DNA from: Pseudacidovorax sp.
Lineage (GTDB): Bacteria; Pseudomonadota; Gammaproteobacteria; Burkholderiales; Burkholderiaceae_C
DNA: 64,000 nucleotides
Direction of reading: 5' to 3'
NCBI RefSeq assembly: GCF_017991995.1
Contig: NZ_JAGOPN010000006.1
Span: 229,755-293,754, forward strand
The notes under the pieces were generated by a model, which saw only the letters and a program-made list of their open reading frames with translations, was not told where the DNA came from and did no database searches. Position 1 is the stretch's first letter, and each line of letters opens with the position of its first letter. Positions 49,940 to 59,400 of this stretch are shown here, one piece after another. The position numbers and the translations under genes were made by a program.

Positions 49940-50947
49940 TCAGTAGCCCAGCTGCGACTTGGGCTTGCCCGTCGCGGCTTCGAGGAAGCGGTAGTCGATG
50001 TTCTTCTCGACCGCCGCCGTCACGTCGTTGTTGATGTACTTGAGGTCGCGCATCATCTGCGCGATGGCCACGGCCGAGGCGCGGTGGATCTGGTAGTCGG
50101 GGTACAGGTTGGCGGCGGCGCCGGTGGCGATGGCCTTGTCCAGGCCCGTCACCTTCTGGATGGTGTCGATGAACAGGCCCTTGTCCTTGGTCATCAGGTC
50201 GTTGACCTTGATGATCGAGCGCACCGTCTCCTCCACCGCCTTGGGCTTGCTGGCGATCACGTCGGAGCGGGTGACGATCAGGTTGGTGAGCTTGCCGGCC
50301 GCCTGGTCATAGGGATAGGTGAAGAACTTGGCGGCCTTCACTTCGCGGATCTGGGTGGCGAAGGGGTCGACCGAGCAGATCAGCTCCACCTCGCCGCGGC
50401 GCAGGGCCTGCACGTGGTCCGACGGGTTGGGGATGTTGATGAACTGGACGTCCTTGTTGATGTCGATGCCCTGCTTGGCGAAGGCGCCGCGCATGTGGAT
50501 GTCCTGCGCATTGCCGCGCGAGGCGGCCACGCGGAAGGGCTTGCCCTGGGCCTTGTACTCGGCGATGACCTTCTTCAGGCCCGCCCAGTCGTTCTCGGCC
50601 ACGGGCACGTCGTTGCCCACCAGGATCTGCGAGCCGCCGTTGATCTGGCCCGAGATGGCGACCACGTCGAAGCCCTTGTCCAGGGCGGTGGCGTAGTGCA
50701 GATAGGTGACCTGGGCGACATCGATGCTCTTGGACAGCAGGGCCGTCAGCACGTCGTTGCCGGTGTTGAAGCCGGTGGCCTCGAGCTTGACCTTGGCGGG
50801 GTCGGCGTTCTGCGGCGTGAGGGCCAGCGGCGTGCAGTGCGCGCACTTGGCGTAGCCGAGCTTGATGGCGTCCTGCGCCTGGCCGAGCAGCGGCGTCAGG
50901 GCGGCGGCGGCCACCAGGAGGGGAGCGATGAATTGGCGCATGGGCAT
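49940..50947 (-). CDS. ABC transporter substrate-binding protein (taurine/nitrate/NMT1 type)
   Basis: A 335-residue periplasmic binding protein. The signal peptide (MPMRQFIAPLLVAAAALTPLLGQAQ) is followed by DAIKLGYAKCAHCTPLAL, in which a Cys-Ala-His-Cys pair sits where binding proteins of this type contact the ligand; that is unusual. The rest has FNTGNDVLTALLSKSIDVAQVTYLHYATAL and the two-lobe pattern of the family. In-frame TTG (50965) and ATG (50941) are other possible starts. It is the first gene of the likely operon, behind a pair of inverted 12-bp sites. Confidence 0.92.
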   Translation of the reverse strand: MPMRQFIAPLLVAAAALTPLLGQAQDAIKLGYAKCAHCTPLALTPQNADPAKVKLEATGFNTGNDVLTALLSKSIDVAQVTYLHYATALDKGFDVVAISGQINGGSQILVGNDVPVAENDWAGLKKVIAEYKAQGKPFRVAASRGNAQDIHMRGAFAKQGIDINKDVQFINIPNPSDHVQALRRGEVELICSVDPFATQIREVKAAKFFTYPYDQAAGKLTNLIVTRSDVIASKPKAVEETVRSIIKVNDLMTKDKGLFIDTIQKVTGLDKAIATGAAANLYPDYQIHRASAVAIAQMMRDLKYINNDVTAAVEKNIDYRFLEAATGKPKSQLGY

Positions 50948-51017
50948 TCCCGGAAGGTTGAACAACAGGACCGGTGCGAAACCGGATGCCTGCCTTCAAG
51001 CAATGGGCGTGCCACTT

Positions 51018-51029
51018 TGTATCCAATCC
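51018..51029. promoter_or_regulatory. regulator half-site, copy 1 (TGTATCCAATCC)
   Basis: TGTATCCAATCC is the exact reverse complement of the site at 51105. It lies about 70 bp upstream of the binding-protein start. Two such sites in opposite orientation, 75 bp apart, suggest cooperative binding or looping by one regulator. Confidence 0.6.
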
Positions 51030-51104
51030 ATTGAGCACGTGAATGCACTCTTTTCTCTGATCGCAGAAAGCCTGTCGAAGAAATAGAGGCTCAATTGCAC
51101 ATCA

Positions 51105-51116
51105 GGATTGGATACA
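51105..51116. promoter_or_regulatory. regulator half-site, copy 2 (GGATTGGATACA)
   Basis: GGATTGGATACA is a perfect inverted copy of the site at 51018. ATTGGATACA-like sites remind me of GntR-family operators, but no such regulator is encoded nearby, so that is only a guess. Confidence 0.6.
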
Positions 51117-51178
51117 GTTTCTCTCCATGGTGCATCCATGCACCCCTTCGAGGCGGACGCGCGCCGGGTGCGTGCGCC

Positions 51179-51207
51179 AAAAGAAAACGGGCCCCGAAGG
51201 GCCCGTC
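51179..51207 (-). terminator. rho-independent terminator of the LapE-like gene
   Basis: ACGGGCCC and GGGCCCGT form a perfect 8-bp stem around CGAA; on the minus strand a T-rich run of ten bases with one C follows. It lies 36 bp past the LapE-like stop. Confidence 0.88.
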
Positions 51208-51242
51208 GTCCTGCCGCAGGCCCCTCGGCAGGGGCCACGTTG

Positions 51243-53138
51243 TCAGCGCGCTGGCGTGGCGACCTCGGACTGGATCTTCCAGGCCTGGCCTTCGCGCACG
51301 AAGCGCAGCGTCTTGTTGACCACGTCGTTGTAGTCGCTGGAGCGGTAGGTCTGCTTGAAGGACGCCTGGGCGGCATTGGCGCCGTCCGCGCGCACCTGCA
51401 GGTCCTCCACCGTCACGCTGATCGGGCCGGCCTTGGTCACGCGCGAGCTGCGCAGCGACTTCCAGGCCTCCACGCTGCCCTGCTGCGGACGGAAGCTGCT
51501 CGAATAGAAGGCCATGTAGTTGTTCAGGTCCTTGGCCGACCAGGTGCGGGCCCAGGCCTGCACCGTGGACGCCACGCCGGACGTGTCGGGCGTGGTCTGT
51601 GCCGGCACGGGCAGCGGGCGCGGTGCGGGCGAGGTCTGGCCCGGCGTGGGCTGCAGCGGCGGCCGGGAGGCCACCACGGCCGCGGTGTCCAGCACCTGCG
51701 GCGGCGTCATCTCGGTGCTGCACAGCACGGCCTCGTCCTCGGCCTGGCCGCCCTCGGGCACCTCGGGCGCATCGACCATCAGCGGCTTCTGGTTCATGGC
51801 GGGCAGCAGCCCGTTGGTCTGCTGCAGCACGCGGTAGCCGGCCAGCAGGTAGTCGTAGCGGGCGTTCACCACCGCGCGACGGGCCTGGAACACCTCGTTC
51901 TCGGTGTCCAGCAAGTCCAGCAGCGAGCGCTGGCCGATGTCGAACTGCTGGCGGAAGGCCTCGCGCGCCTTCTCGCTGGACAGCTGGTGCTGCTCCAGGT
52001 AATTGAGCTGCTCGCGCAGGCGGCGCAGGTCGTTGTAGGCGATGGTGGCGGTCTGGCGGATGTTGCGGCAGGCCAGGTCGCGCTGGTCCTGCGCCGCGTA
52101 GAAGTTCTCCTGTGCCGCACGGGCGCGGGCATCGTCGGCACCGCCGCGGTACAGGTTGTAGTTCAGCACCACCTGCACCGAACTGTTCTGCACACGCTGC
52201 ACGGTGTCCAGGCCCGACAGCTGCTTGTCGGTGCCGGTCTGCGCCACGAAGGCCACGGTGGGCGACTTGGCGGCGGTGCGCACATCCAGATCGGCGCGGG
52301 CGGCGCGGATGCCCGACACGGCCGACAGGAAGCCCGGGTTGCGGCGCATGGCCTCGTTCAGCACCTGCTGGGCAGGCGGCAGGTTGGCCGAGGTCTCGGG
52401 CACCGGCGCCAGCTGGGCCGCGGGCAGCTGGCCCACCAGGCGCTGGAAGCGCTGGGTCACGTCGTGCAGGTTGGCGCTGTCGGTCAGCCAGTTCGACTGC
52501 GACAGGGCTGCGCGGCCCTGGGACAGCTCCAGATCCACACGCTTGCCCACGCCGGCCGAGGCCCGACGGTCGAGCTGCTCGCGCGTCTCGTTGTGGAAGC
52601 CCCAGTTGTCGGCAGCCAGGCGCTCCAGCTCGCGGTAGCGGGCCACGTCGATGTAGGCCTGAACGGCCTGCAGCGCGATCTCGTCGCTGGCGGCCAGGTA
52701 GTCGTAATAGCGACTCAGCTTGGCAAAGCCGGCACGGCGCGTGTCGCTGGACGCGGCGCCGCCGTCGAACAGGGTCTGACGCAGCTGCAGGTTGGCGCCG
52801 GGGCGGCTGTAGCTCTGGCTGTCGTTGCCGCTGATGCGGCTGCTCTGATAGCCGGTGAAGGCCTGCAGGTCCACCTGCGGGCGCAGCGCGCTGCGCGCCA
52901 CCGCCTGTTCGGCGTCGGACGCCTGGTACATGCGCAGGCGGGCCAGCACCTCGGGATTGCGGCTGATGGCCAGACCGACGGCATCGCCCAGCGAGGCCGG
53001 GGGCAGCGCGGTCGCAGCAGCCGAAGGCGCCGCCGCGGGCATCGGCGCGGGCGCCGAAGTGGCAGGCGTCTGGGCGACGGCGACACTGCAGGCCAACAGG
53101 GCGGCCACGGCAACGGGGCGGAAGGTCAGCATGGACAT
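51243..53138 (-). CDS. lapE: LapE-like TolC-family outer-membrane protein with C-terminal NTF2-like domain
   Basis: A 631-residue exported protein, well above the 450 or so residues of TolC relatives. After the signal peptide and an Ala/Pro-rich stretch, residues about 50-460 are the TolC/AggA channel (LGDAVGLAISRNPEVLARLR, RQTLFDGGAASSDTRRAG, ALSQSNWLTD, QQFDIGQRSLLDLLDTENEVFQARRAVVNARYDYLLAGYRVL). A Pro-rich linker follows, then residues about 515-631 form a separate domain (VQAWARTWSAKDLNNYMAFYSSSFRP, TVEDLQVRADGANAAQASFKQTYRS, WKIQSEV) of NTF2-like or Cds6-C-terminal type. It is divergent from lapG, and should be the outer-membrane exit for the giant adhesin. The ATPase and membrane-fusion genes are not in the window. 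Confidence 0.88.
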   Translation of the reverse strand: MSMLTFRPVAVAALLACSVAVAQTPATSAPAPMPAAAPSAAATALPPASLGDAVGLAISRNPEVLARLRMYQASDAEQAVARSALRPQVDLQAFTGYQSSRISGNDSQSYSRPGANLQLRQTLFDGGAASSDTRRAGFAKLSRYYDYLAASDEIALQAVQAYIDVARYRELERLAADNWGFHNETREQLDRRASAGVGKRVDLELSQGRAALSQSNWLTDSANLHDVTQRFQRLVGQLPAAQLAPVPETSANLPPAQQVLNEAMRRNPGFLSAVSGIRAARADLDVRTAAKSPTVAFVAQTGTDKQLSGLDTVQRVQNSSVQVVLNYNLYRGGADDARARAAQENFYAAQDQRDLACRNIRQTATIAYNDLRRLREQLNYLEQHQLSSEKAREAFRQQFDIGQRSLLDLLDTENEVFQARRAVVNARYDYLLAGYRVLQQTNGLLPAMNQKPLMVDAPEVPEGGQAEDEAVLCSTEMTPPQVLDTAAVVASRPPLQPTPGQTSPAPRPLPVPAQTTPDTSGVASTVQAWARTWSAKDLNNYMAFYSSSFRPQQGSVEAWKSLRSSRVTKAGPISVTVEDLQVRADGANAAQASFKQTYRSSDYNDVVNKTLRFVREGQAWKIQSEVATPAR

Positions 53139-53379
53139 ACGATCAATCAAGGTCCCGAGTGGATTTGTAAAAAAAGATGGCGCGTGTCTGGTTGTTGTCA
53201 GGCTTTGTTCGCACGCGCCGCGCAACTGGGCAGGCCAACTGCATCAATCTAATAAATTATTCTACGTATCGGTAACAGATCGGTTAAGAATGTTGCAACA
53301 CTTCGCTTACATTCGGAACTTTTCCGCACTGGGCCGCTGAAGGACGCCATTCCGCCTCCCCCCTCGCACGCGGCCTGTC
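53139..53379. promoter_or_regulatory. AT-rich divergent promoter region of lapE and lapG
   Basis: This 241-bp gap is clearly less GC-rich than its surroundings. It contains perfect palindromes AATAAATTATT at 53251-53261 and TGTTGCAACA at 53291-53300. Promoters for both directions are expected here. In other bacteria lap genes answer to c-di-GMP-binding regulators, but I cannot assign these sites to one. Confidence 0.5.
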
Positions 53380-54090
53380 GTGTTTACGCAACTCTTCTTC
53401 GCCCTGTTGCCCGGCCCGCGCACGCCGCCCGTGGCGGGTCGCCGGACATGGGTCGCGCTGCTCCTGGCCGTGCTGCTGGCGCTGGGCGGCCCGGTCGGCG
53501 TCCGCGCCTGGGACGCGGCGCTCATGGAGCGCACCATGGTCCAGCGCTACGGCGCCTGGGGCCAGCAGGCCTTCACGGCCTGGCGCACGCTGGTGGACAG
53601 TGCCGCCCAGCTCGACGAACGCGAGAAGCTGCGCCGCGTGAACGAGCACTGGAACCGCGCGGTGCGCTTCGGCGAGGACATGGAGATCTGGGGCCAGGAG
53701 GACTACTGGGCGACGCCCGTCGAGACCCTGGGCCGCGGCCGCGGCGACTGCGAGGACTACGTCATCGGCAAGTACTTCACCCTGCGCGCCATGGGCGTGC
53801 CCGAGGAGCGACTGCGCCTGACCTATGTACGCGCCCGCGTGGGCGGCGCCACACAGGCGCACATGGTGCTCAGCTACTACGCCACGCCCGAGGCCATGCC
53901 GCTGGTGCTCGACAGCCTGGTCTCCAGCATCATGCCGGCCAGCTCGCGCCCCGACCTCACGCCCGTCTTCAGCTTCAACGCCGAAGGCATCTTTGCCGGG
54001 CCCGGCAACACCGCCAGCCACCCGGTGGACCGGCTCACCCGCTGGCGCGACGTGCTCGCGCGCATGCGGGCCGAGGGCTCGATCCCATGA
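53380..54090 (+). CDS. lapG: LapG-type periplasmic cysteine protease
   Basis: LapG cleaves large adhesins near their N-terminus and so releases cells from a biofilm. The 236-residue protein has an N-terminal membrane segment or signal (residues about 23-43), WDAALMERTMVQRYG at the start of the protease, and the catalytic triad Cys124 in GRGDCEDYVIGKY, His161 in TQAHMVL and Asp178 in PLVLDSL. The GTG start is the only one before the signal. It is followed by lapD after 70 bp. The expected target, the giant adhesin, is encoded downstream on the other strand, but its cleavage region lies outside the window. Confidence 0.94.
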   Translation: MFTQLFFALLPGPRTPPVAGRRTWVALLLAVLLALGGPVGVRAWDAALMERTMVQRYGAWGQQAFTAWRTLVDSAAQLDEREKLRRVNEHWNRAVRFGEDMEIWGQEDYWATPVETLGRGRGDCEDYVIGKYFTLRAMGVPEERLRLTYVRARVGGATQAHMVLSYYATPEAMPLVLDSLVSSIMPASSRPDLTPVFSFNAEGIFAGPGNTASHPVDRLTRWRDVLARMRAEGSIP

Positions 54091-54160
54091 CCTTCCCCTG
54101 CCCTGCCGGCGCCGGTTGCGGCCACCGCGCCCGGCCCCGTCCCCTCCAAGGAGAAATCCC

Positions 54161-56257
54161 GTGTCCCTCTTGAGACGACTCTGGCTCAGCGTGCTGCTGG
54201 CCATGTTCGCGGTGCTGCTGGGCACCTGGGCCGTCAGCATCGCCACCTCGCGGCTGTACCTGCAGCAGCAGCTGCTCGCGCAGGGGGCGGACGCGGCCGT
54301 CTCGCTGGCCATGTCCATCTCGCAGCAGGGCGACGACCCGGCCATGGCCGAGACCCTGGTCAATGCCCTGTTCGACAGCGGCCACTTCCAGCAGGTGCGC
54401 TACACCGACGTGAAGGGCCAGGTCGTCGTCGACCGCAACCGCGGCACCGTGCAACCGGGGGCGGACGTGCCGGCCTGGTTCACCCACCTGCTGCCGCTGC
54501 AGGCCACGCCGGGCGAGGCGCTGGTGAGCAACGGCTGGCAGCAGGCCGGCCGGGTAAGGGTGATCGCCAGCACCCAGTACGCCTATGTGGCCCTCTGGCG
54601 CGGCACGCTGCTGCTGGGCGCCCTGCTGGCACTGACGGGCCTGCTGTGGGGCATGGGCATCACGGCCCTGGTGCGCTGGCTGCGCCGGCCCCTCAAGCAC
54701 ATGGCCGACCAGGCCGATGCGGTGGGCAACGGCCAGTTCCACACCATCGAGGAGCCGCGCGTGACCGAGCTGCGCAGCATGGCGCGCGCGCTCAACCGCA
54801 TGGTGGCGCGGGTGCATGCCATGTTCACCGAGCAGGCGGCCCAGATCCGCCGCCTGCACGCCGAAGCCACGCGCGACCCGGTCAGCCGCCTGCCCAACCG
54901 CGAGTTCTTCATGGGCGCGCTGCGCAATGCCCTGGACGACGAGGCCGAGGACCCGGCCGGCGGCCTGCTGCTGCTGCGCGTGGGCAACCTGATGGCGCTG
55001 AACCGGCAGATCGGCCGCGAGCGCGCGGACCGCTGGCTGGCCGCTGTGGCCAAGGCGCTCTCCGGCGTGCTGCCGGCCGAAGGCGACCGGGTGCTGGCCC
55101 GCCTGAACGGGGCCGACTTCGCCTACCTCTGGCCCGGTGGCAGCGCGGCCGAGCTGGCCGAACTCGCACGCCGGGCCCATGCCGCCGTGCTGTCGCTGCA
55201 GGATGCGCGCGACGGCGACCTGTCGAGCGCCTTCGCACCGCCCGCCTCCGGCTTCGCGCCCCTGCCCACCGGATTCGGCGCCCTGCCCAGCGACTTCGGC
55301 ACGCTGGCGATCGGCGAGCCGGCGCCGGGCGCGCCAGCCTCGGGCTGGACCGACGCCGGGGCACGCCTGCCGGCTGCTCAGGTCGATGTCGCGCACGGCC
55401 ACTGGCACCGCGGCGAAAGCCCGGGTGAGGTGATGGCACGGCTGGACGCCGCCCTGATGCAGGCCGAGGGCGCCGTGCGCGGCATCGCCGAGGCGGCGGA
55501 GCCCGGCAGCGAGGTGCCGGTGATCGGCGAAAGCGGCTGGGACAACCTGCTGCAACAGGCCCTGCAGGAGCAGCGCTTCACGCTGGTCTTCTATCCCGTG
55601 TGCCAGACCGATGGCCGGCTGATCCACCACGAGGCCATGCTGCGCATGACGCCCCCGCCCGATGCGCCCGAAGGCAGCGCGCTGCTGTCGGCCGGCCAGT
55701 TCATGCCCGCCGCACTGCGCCTGGGCTGGGTGCAGGAATGCGACCTGATCGCCACCCGCCTGGCCCTGGACAGCCTGCAGCGCCAGCCCGGGCCGCTGGC
55801 GGTCAACCTCTCGCCGCGCTCGCTGCTGGAGCCCAGCTTCCTGCCGAGGCTGGACACGCTGCTGCGCAGCCATCCGGCCGAATGCAACTGGCTGTCCTTC
55901 GAGCTGAGCGAGCGCGGGCTCGAAGAGCATGTGGACGCCCTGGCCATGCTCGCCCAGGTGCTGGCCCGCCACGGCTGCCGCCTGGGTGTGGAGCATTTCG
56001 GCCGCCAGCTCGCGCTGCTGCCGCGGTTGCACGAGCTGCAGTTGCACTACCTGAAGATCGACGGCTCCTTCGTGGCCAGCGTGGAAAGCAGCGAGGGCTA
56101 CCGCCGCCTGGTGCAGGCCATGGTGGAAGTGGCGCGCGGCCTGGGCGTGGAGGCCTATGCCGAGCAGGTGTCCTCGGCCGGTCAATGGCGCGCGCTGGCC
56201 GGCCTCGGCATCGGCGGCGTGACCGGGCCGGCCGTCACGCGCTACCTCAACCGCTGA
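54161..56257 (+). CDS. lapD: LapD-type c-di-GMP receptor (degenerate GGDEF-EAL membrane protein)
   Basis: A 698-residue inner-membrane receptor. Helices at about residues 9-29 and 145-170 enclose the periplasmic domain that holds LapG; a HAMP region follows, then GGDEF and EAL domains. Both appear inactive: the GGDEF motif reads N-G-A-D-F and the EAL motif reads E-A-M (HHEAMLRM), as expected for a receptor that binds rather than turns over c-di-GMP. Inside the GGDEF domain is a repetitive Pro/Gly/Phe-rich insertion (ASGFAPLPTGFGALPSDFG). AAGGAG before the GTG supports the start. It lies directly after lapG. Confidence 0.93.
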   Translation: MSLLRRLWLSVLLAMFAVLLGTWAVSIATSRLYLQQQLLAQGADAAVSLAMSISQQGDDPAMAETLVNALFDSGHFQQVRYTDVKGQVVVDRNRGTVQPGADVPAWFTHLLPLQATPGEALVSNGWQQAGRVRVIASTQYAYVALWRGTLLLGALLALTGLLWGMGITALVRWLRRPLKHMADQADAVGNGQFHTIEEPRVTELRSMARALNRMVARVHAMFTEQAAQIRRLHAEATRDPVSRLPNREFFMGALRNALDDEAEDPAGGLLLLRVGNLMALNRQIGRERADRWLAAVAKALSGVLPAEGDRVLARLNGADFAYLWPGGSAAELAELARRAHAAVLSLQDARDGDLSSAFAPPASGFAPLPTGFGALPSDFGTLAIGEPAPGAPASGWTDAGARLPAAQVDVAHGHWHRGESPGEVMARLDAALMQAEGAVRGIAEAAEPGSEVPVIGESGWDNLLQQALQEQRFTLVFYPVCQTDGRLIHHEAMLRMTPPPDAPEGSALLSAGQFMPAALRLGWVQECDLIATRLALDSLQRQPGPLAVNLSPRSLLEPSFLPRLDTLLRSHPAECNWLSFELSERGLEEHVDALAMLAQVLARHGCRLGVEHFGRQLALLPRLHELQLHYLKIDGSFVASVESSEGYRRLVQAMVEVARGLGVEAYAEQVSSAGQWRALAGLGIGGVTGPAVTRYLNR

Positions 56258-56362
56258 ATCCGACGCGCTGAAACGTCGGACCGGGCGGCGGCGACGCGGC
56301 CAGGCCGCGCAAGCGTTGCGCGCACGACCGTCCAGGCATCCGAGCGCACCCGCGCGTCTCGC

Positions 56363-56392
56363 AAAAAAAAGCAGCCCCCGCGAGGGGGCTGC
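56363..56392 (-). terminator. rho-independent terminator of the giant adhesin gene
   Basis: GCAGCCCCC and GGGGGCTGC form a perfect 9-bp stem around a 4-nt loop, followed on the minus strand by eight T. It lies 22 bp past the adhesin stop. lapD converges on it from the other side without a T run of its own. Confidence 0.92.
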
Positions 56393-56413
56393 CTTGCTTG
56401 GGGCCTTCGCCGA

Positions 56414-59400
56414 TCAGTCGGTGATCAGCTTGCCCTGGTTCAGCAGGTTCTGGATGATGGCCGCGTCGGTGAGCGAGTTGTTGGCCGTCAGGTCCACGTT
56501 GCTCAGCACGATCTGCTGGGTCACCGCACCGCCGGCCGCGCCGTCGTGCTTCACGTCGATCACCGTGTCGCTGCCCGACTTGCTGAAGTGCAGGAAGCTG
56601 CCGAGGTTGCCGATGCCGCTGTTGTGGTTCTCGCCCTGGAGCAGGTCGCGCAGGTCGAGCACGTCGCCACCGTTGGCCTTGGAGGCCGTGCCGAAGTCCG
56701 TGACGATGTCGCGCGCCGGCGTGGCCGACGTGCCTTGGTCGCCCAGCTTCCACACGAAGGTGTCGGCACCGGCGCCGCCGGTCAGCACGTCGTTGCCCGA
56801 GCCGCCGCGGATCGTGTCCGCACCGTCGCCGCCGCGGATCGAGTCGTCGCCGGCACCGCCGTTGATGACGTCGTTGCCGGTGCTGCCCACGATGCGGTCG
56901 CCATGGTCGGTGCCCGTGTAGTCCTGGCCGGTGGTGGTCGTCAGCTGGATCTCGGACGGCGCCTCGATCCTGATCGTCACCGTCGAGGTGGCGGTGTCGC
57001 CGTCCTTGTCGGTCACGGTGTAGCTGAAGTTCTGCGTCACCGACTGTCCCGGGGCCAGCGTGTCGCGGGTGGCGCGGTTGACCTCGAAGTCGTAGGTGCC
57101 GTCGGCATTGGCCTTCATCGTGCCGTACTGGCTCGTCAGGTCGCCCCAGCTCACGCTGGCCAGCCCGTCGGCGCCCGCCTGCGCATCCACCTGGCCGGTG
57201 ATGTGCGGCAGCGCATCGGTCGAGCTGATGCTGCCCCACAGGCTGTAGGTGTTGCTGGCCTGCTCGTCGGTGTAGATCGTGTTGACCAGGTTGCCGCTGG
57301 CATCCTTGAAGCCCTCCACCCGGAAGGTGTAGCTCTGGATGCCCACCTGCACGATCACATCCTGCGCCGGCAGGCTGATGATGTCGCGCGAGGCCACGGG
57401 ATCGTTGCCGTTGGGCGTCTCGGTGTGGTCGAACAGCACGTTGAAGCTCACCGCCGTCACCACACCGTTGATCACCACGTTGGCGGACATGGTCATCGTG
57501 ACCTTGTCCAGCGTGGACGAACCGCTGTTGATGGGCCAGTTGTCGTGCGTGAAGTCGGCCAGCTTGAAGGGCGTACCAGCCTTGATGGCGGTGCCCGTGG
57601 CGCTGGTGTAGCCGATGTTGTCCACCAGCGTGTAGCCCGACTGGCCGCTGCCGCTGGCCGGCGTGCCCCAGCTGATCTTGTCGATCAGGCTGTCGTTGTC
57701 GGTGTTGGACTGGCTGGTCTGGCGCGTGCCGTTGTCGAACACCGGGTTGATCCAGCCGCCCTGCAGCGAATTGATGCTGATGCTGTCCGCGCGCACGAAG
57801 CCGGTGGCGGTGCTGTTGGCGGCCACGGGGCTGTCGTCCTCCACGCGCACCGTCAGGCTGCCGGTGGTGGCGGCGGCCCCGTCGCTCACGCGCACGCCCA
57901 CGTTGAACTGACTCACGTCCTCCTGGCCCTTGACAGGCTGGTCGAGCGGCTTGCTCAGCGTGACGGTGTAGGCGCCGTCGTTGCCGATGGCGACGCGGAT
58001 GGCCTCGGTGCCCGTGGCGCTGCCGATGTGGCCGATCAGCTCCTGCGTGCCGGCGCCGGTCCAGACGATGGCCTGGCCACCCGAGGTGAGGGCCGTCGTA
58101 GGCGCCACCAGCGTCACCGCCAGCGTGTCGCCGTCGATGTCGCCGATCACCACGTTGCCCGTCGCGGTGCGTGCGTTGGTGGTGTCGGTGTTGCCCGTGG
58201 TGTCGGGGATGCCGCCCGGCAGGCCCTCTTCCGAGACGGCCGCCACGGCACCCGCCTGGATGGTGGGCGCGTTGTTGGTGCCGCCGATGGAGATCACCAG
58301 TTGCGCCGTCTCGGTCTTGCCGGCTTCGCCGGTGACGGTGTAGGTGAAGGTGTCCGTCACCGTCTTGTTGCTCGGCAGGCCGCTGGCGTTGTCGGCCACG
58401 TAGCTGTAGCTGCCGTCGGCATTGAGCGTGAGCTTGCCGTACTGGCCGGTCAGCGTCTGGCCGGGCGCGGCGGTGGCGGTGGAGGCCACGCTGGTCGCGT
58501 CTCCGCCAGTGTGCACGCCGGTGACCACCAGGCCGGTGCCCACGTCCTTGCCGCCGGCATCGGCGCCGCTCTGGATCACGCCGTTGGCCGCGGAGACGGT
58601 CAGGGTCGCACCGCTCTTGACCCTGCCGACGTCGTCGTAGGCAACGATGGGCGCATTGGTCTCGGTGTCGCTGCCGGTGCCGGTGGTGGTGGCCGTCGGC
58701 ACCGTGTCATACACGGTGGCCACGGCCGTGACGGAGAGGTCGCCGGTGTACGAGGCCGGCACCGACAGGGTCAGGCCGGTGATGGTCACCGCATGGGTCA
58801 CCGGATCGACGTTCACCGTGTAGCCGCCATTGCTCGTGAGCGGCAGCGTCCAGGTGCCATCGGCATTGGCCGTGCCGGCCGACAGCGTCGCCCCCGCAGG
58901 CACGCGCAGCACCACGCCGCTGACGAACTCGGAGTTGTCCACGTCGCTCGGCGTGACGGAGACCGTCACCGGCATCGTCTCGCCCACCACGTAGCTGACC
59001 TTGTTGAGCACGTAGTCGTCGTTGGTGCCGGGCGCGGCGAAGTCGATGCGGCTGATCAGCGCGCCGGTGTCGCTCTTGACCGTGATCGAGGGATCGATCA
59101 GGTCGGTCACGCCCGTCACCACGCCGCCGCCGATCACACGGCCGGCTGCGTCGTACAGCGTGTAGCTGGCGTGCTCGGTCGGGTTCAGGTACGAGAAGGT
59201 CAGCGTCGCGCTGGAGGCCGCCTGGTCGAAGGCGATGGACAGTTTCTCGGACTTGCCGGACTGGTAGCCCAGCTCGGTGTCGGCACCGTTGCTGGCGGCA
59301 CCGGCCACGCCGAAGCCCACCACGCCGCCACCATTGATGAAGCTGATGGTGCCCGGCGTGCCGTCCAGCTTGGTGGCCGTGACCTTGAAGCCCTGGTCGG

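Larger units (their letters stand above)
50948..51242. promoter_or_regulatory. 295-bp region upstream of the ABC/hydantoinase operon
   Basis: No gene is visible. The region holds two inverted copies of a 12-bp site, an AT-rich stretch near 51040-51090 that probably includes the operon promoter, and the terminator of the LapE-like gene at its right end. No regulator gene is adjacent, so the factor for the paired sites lies elsewhere. Confidence 0.6.
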
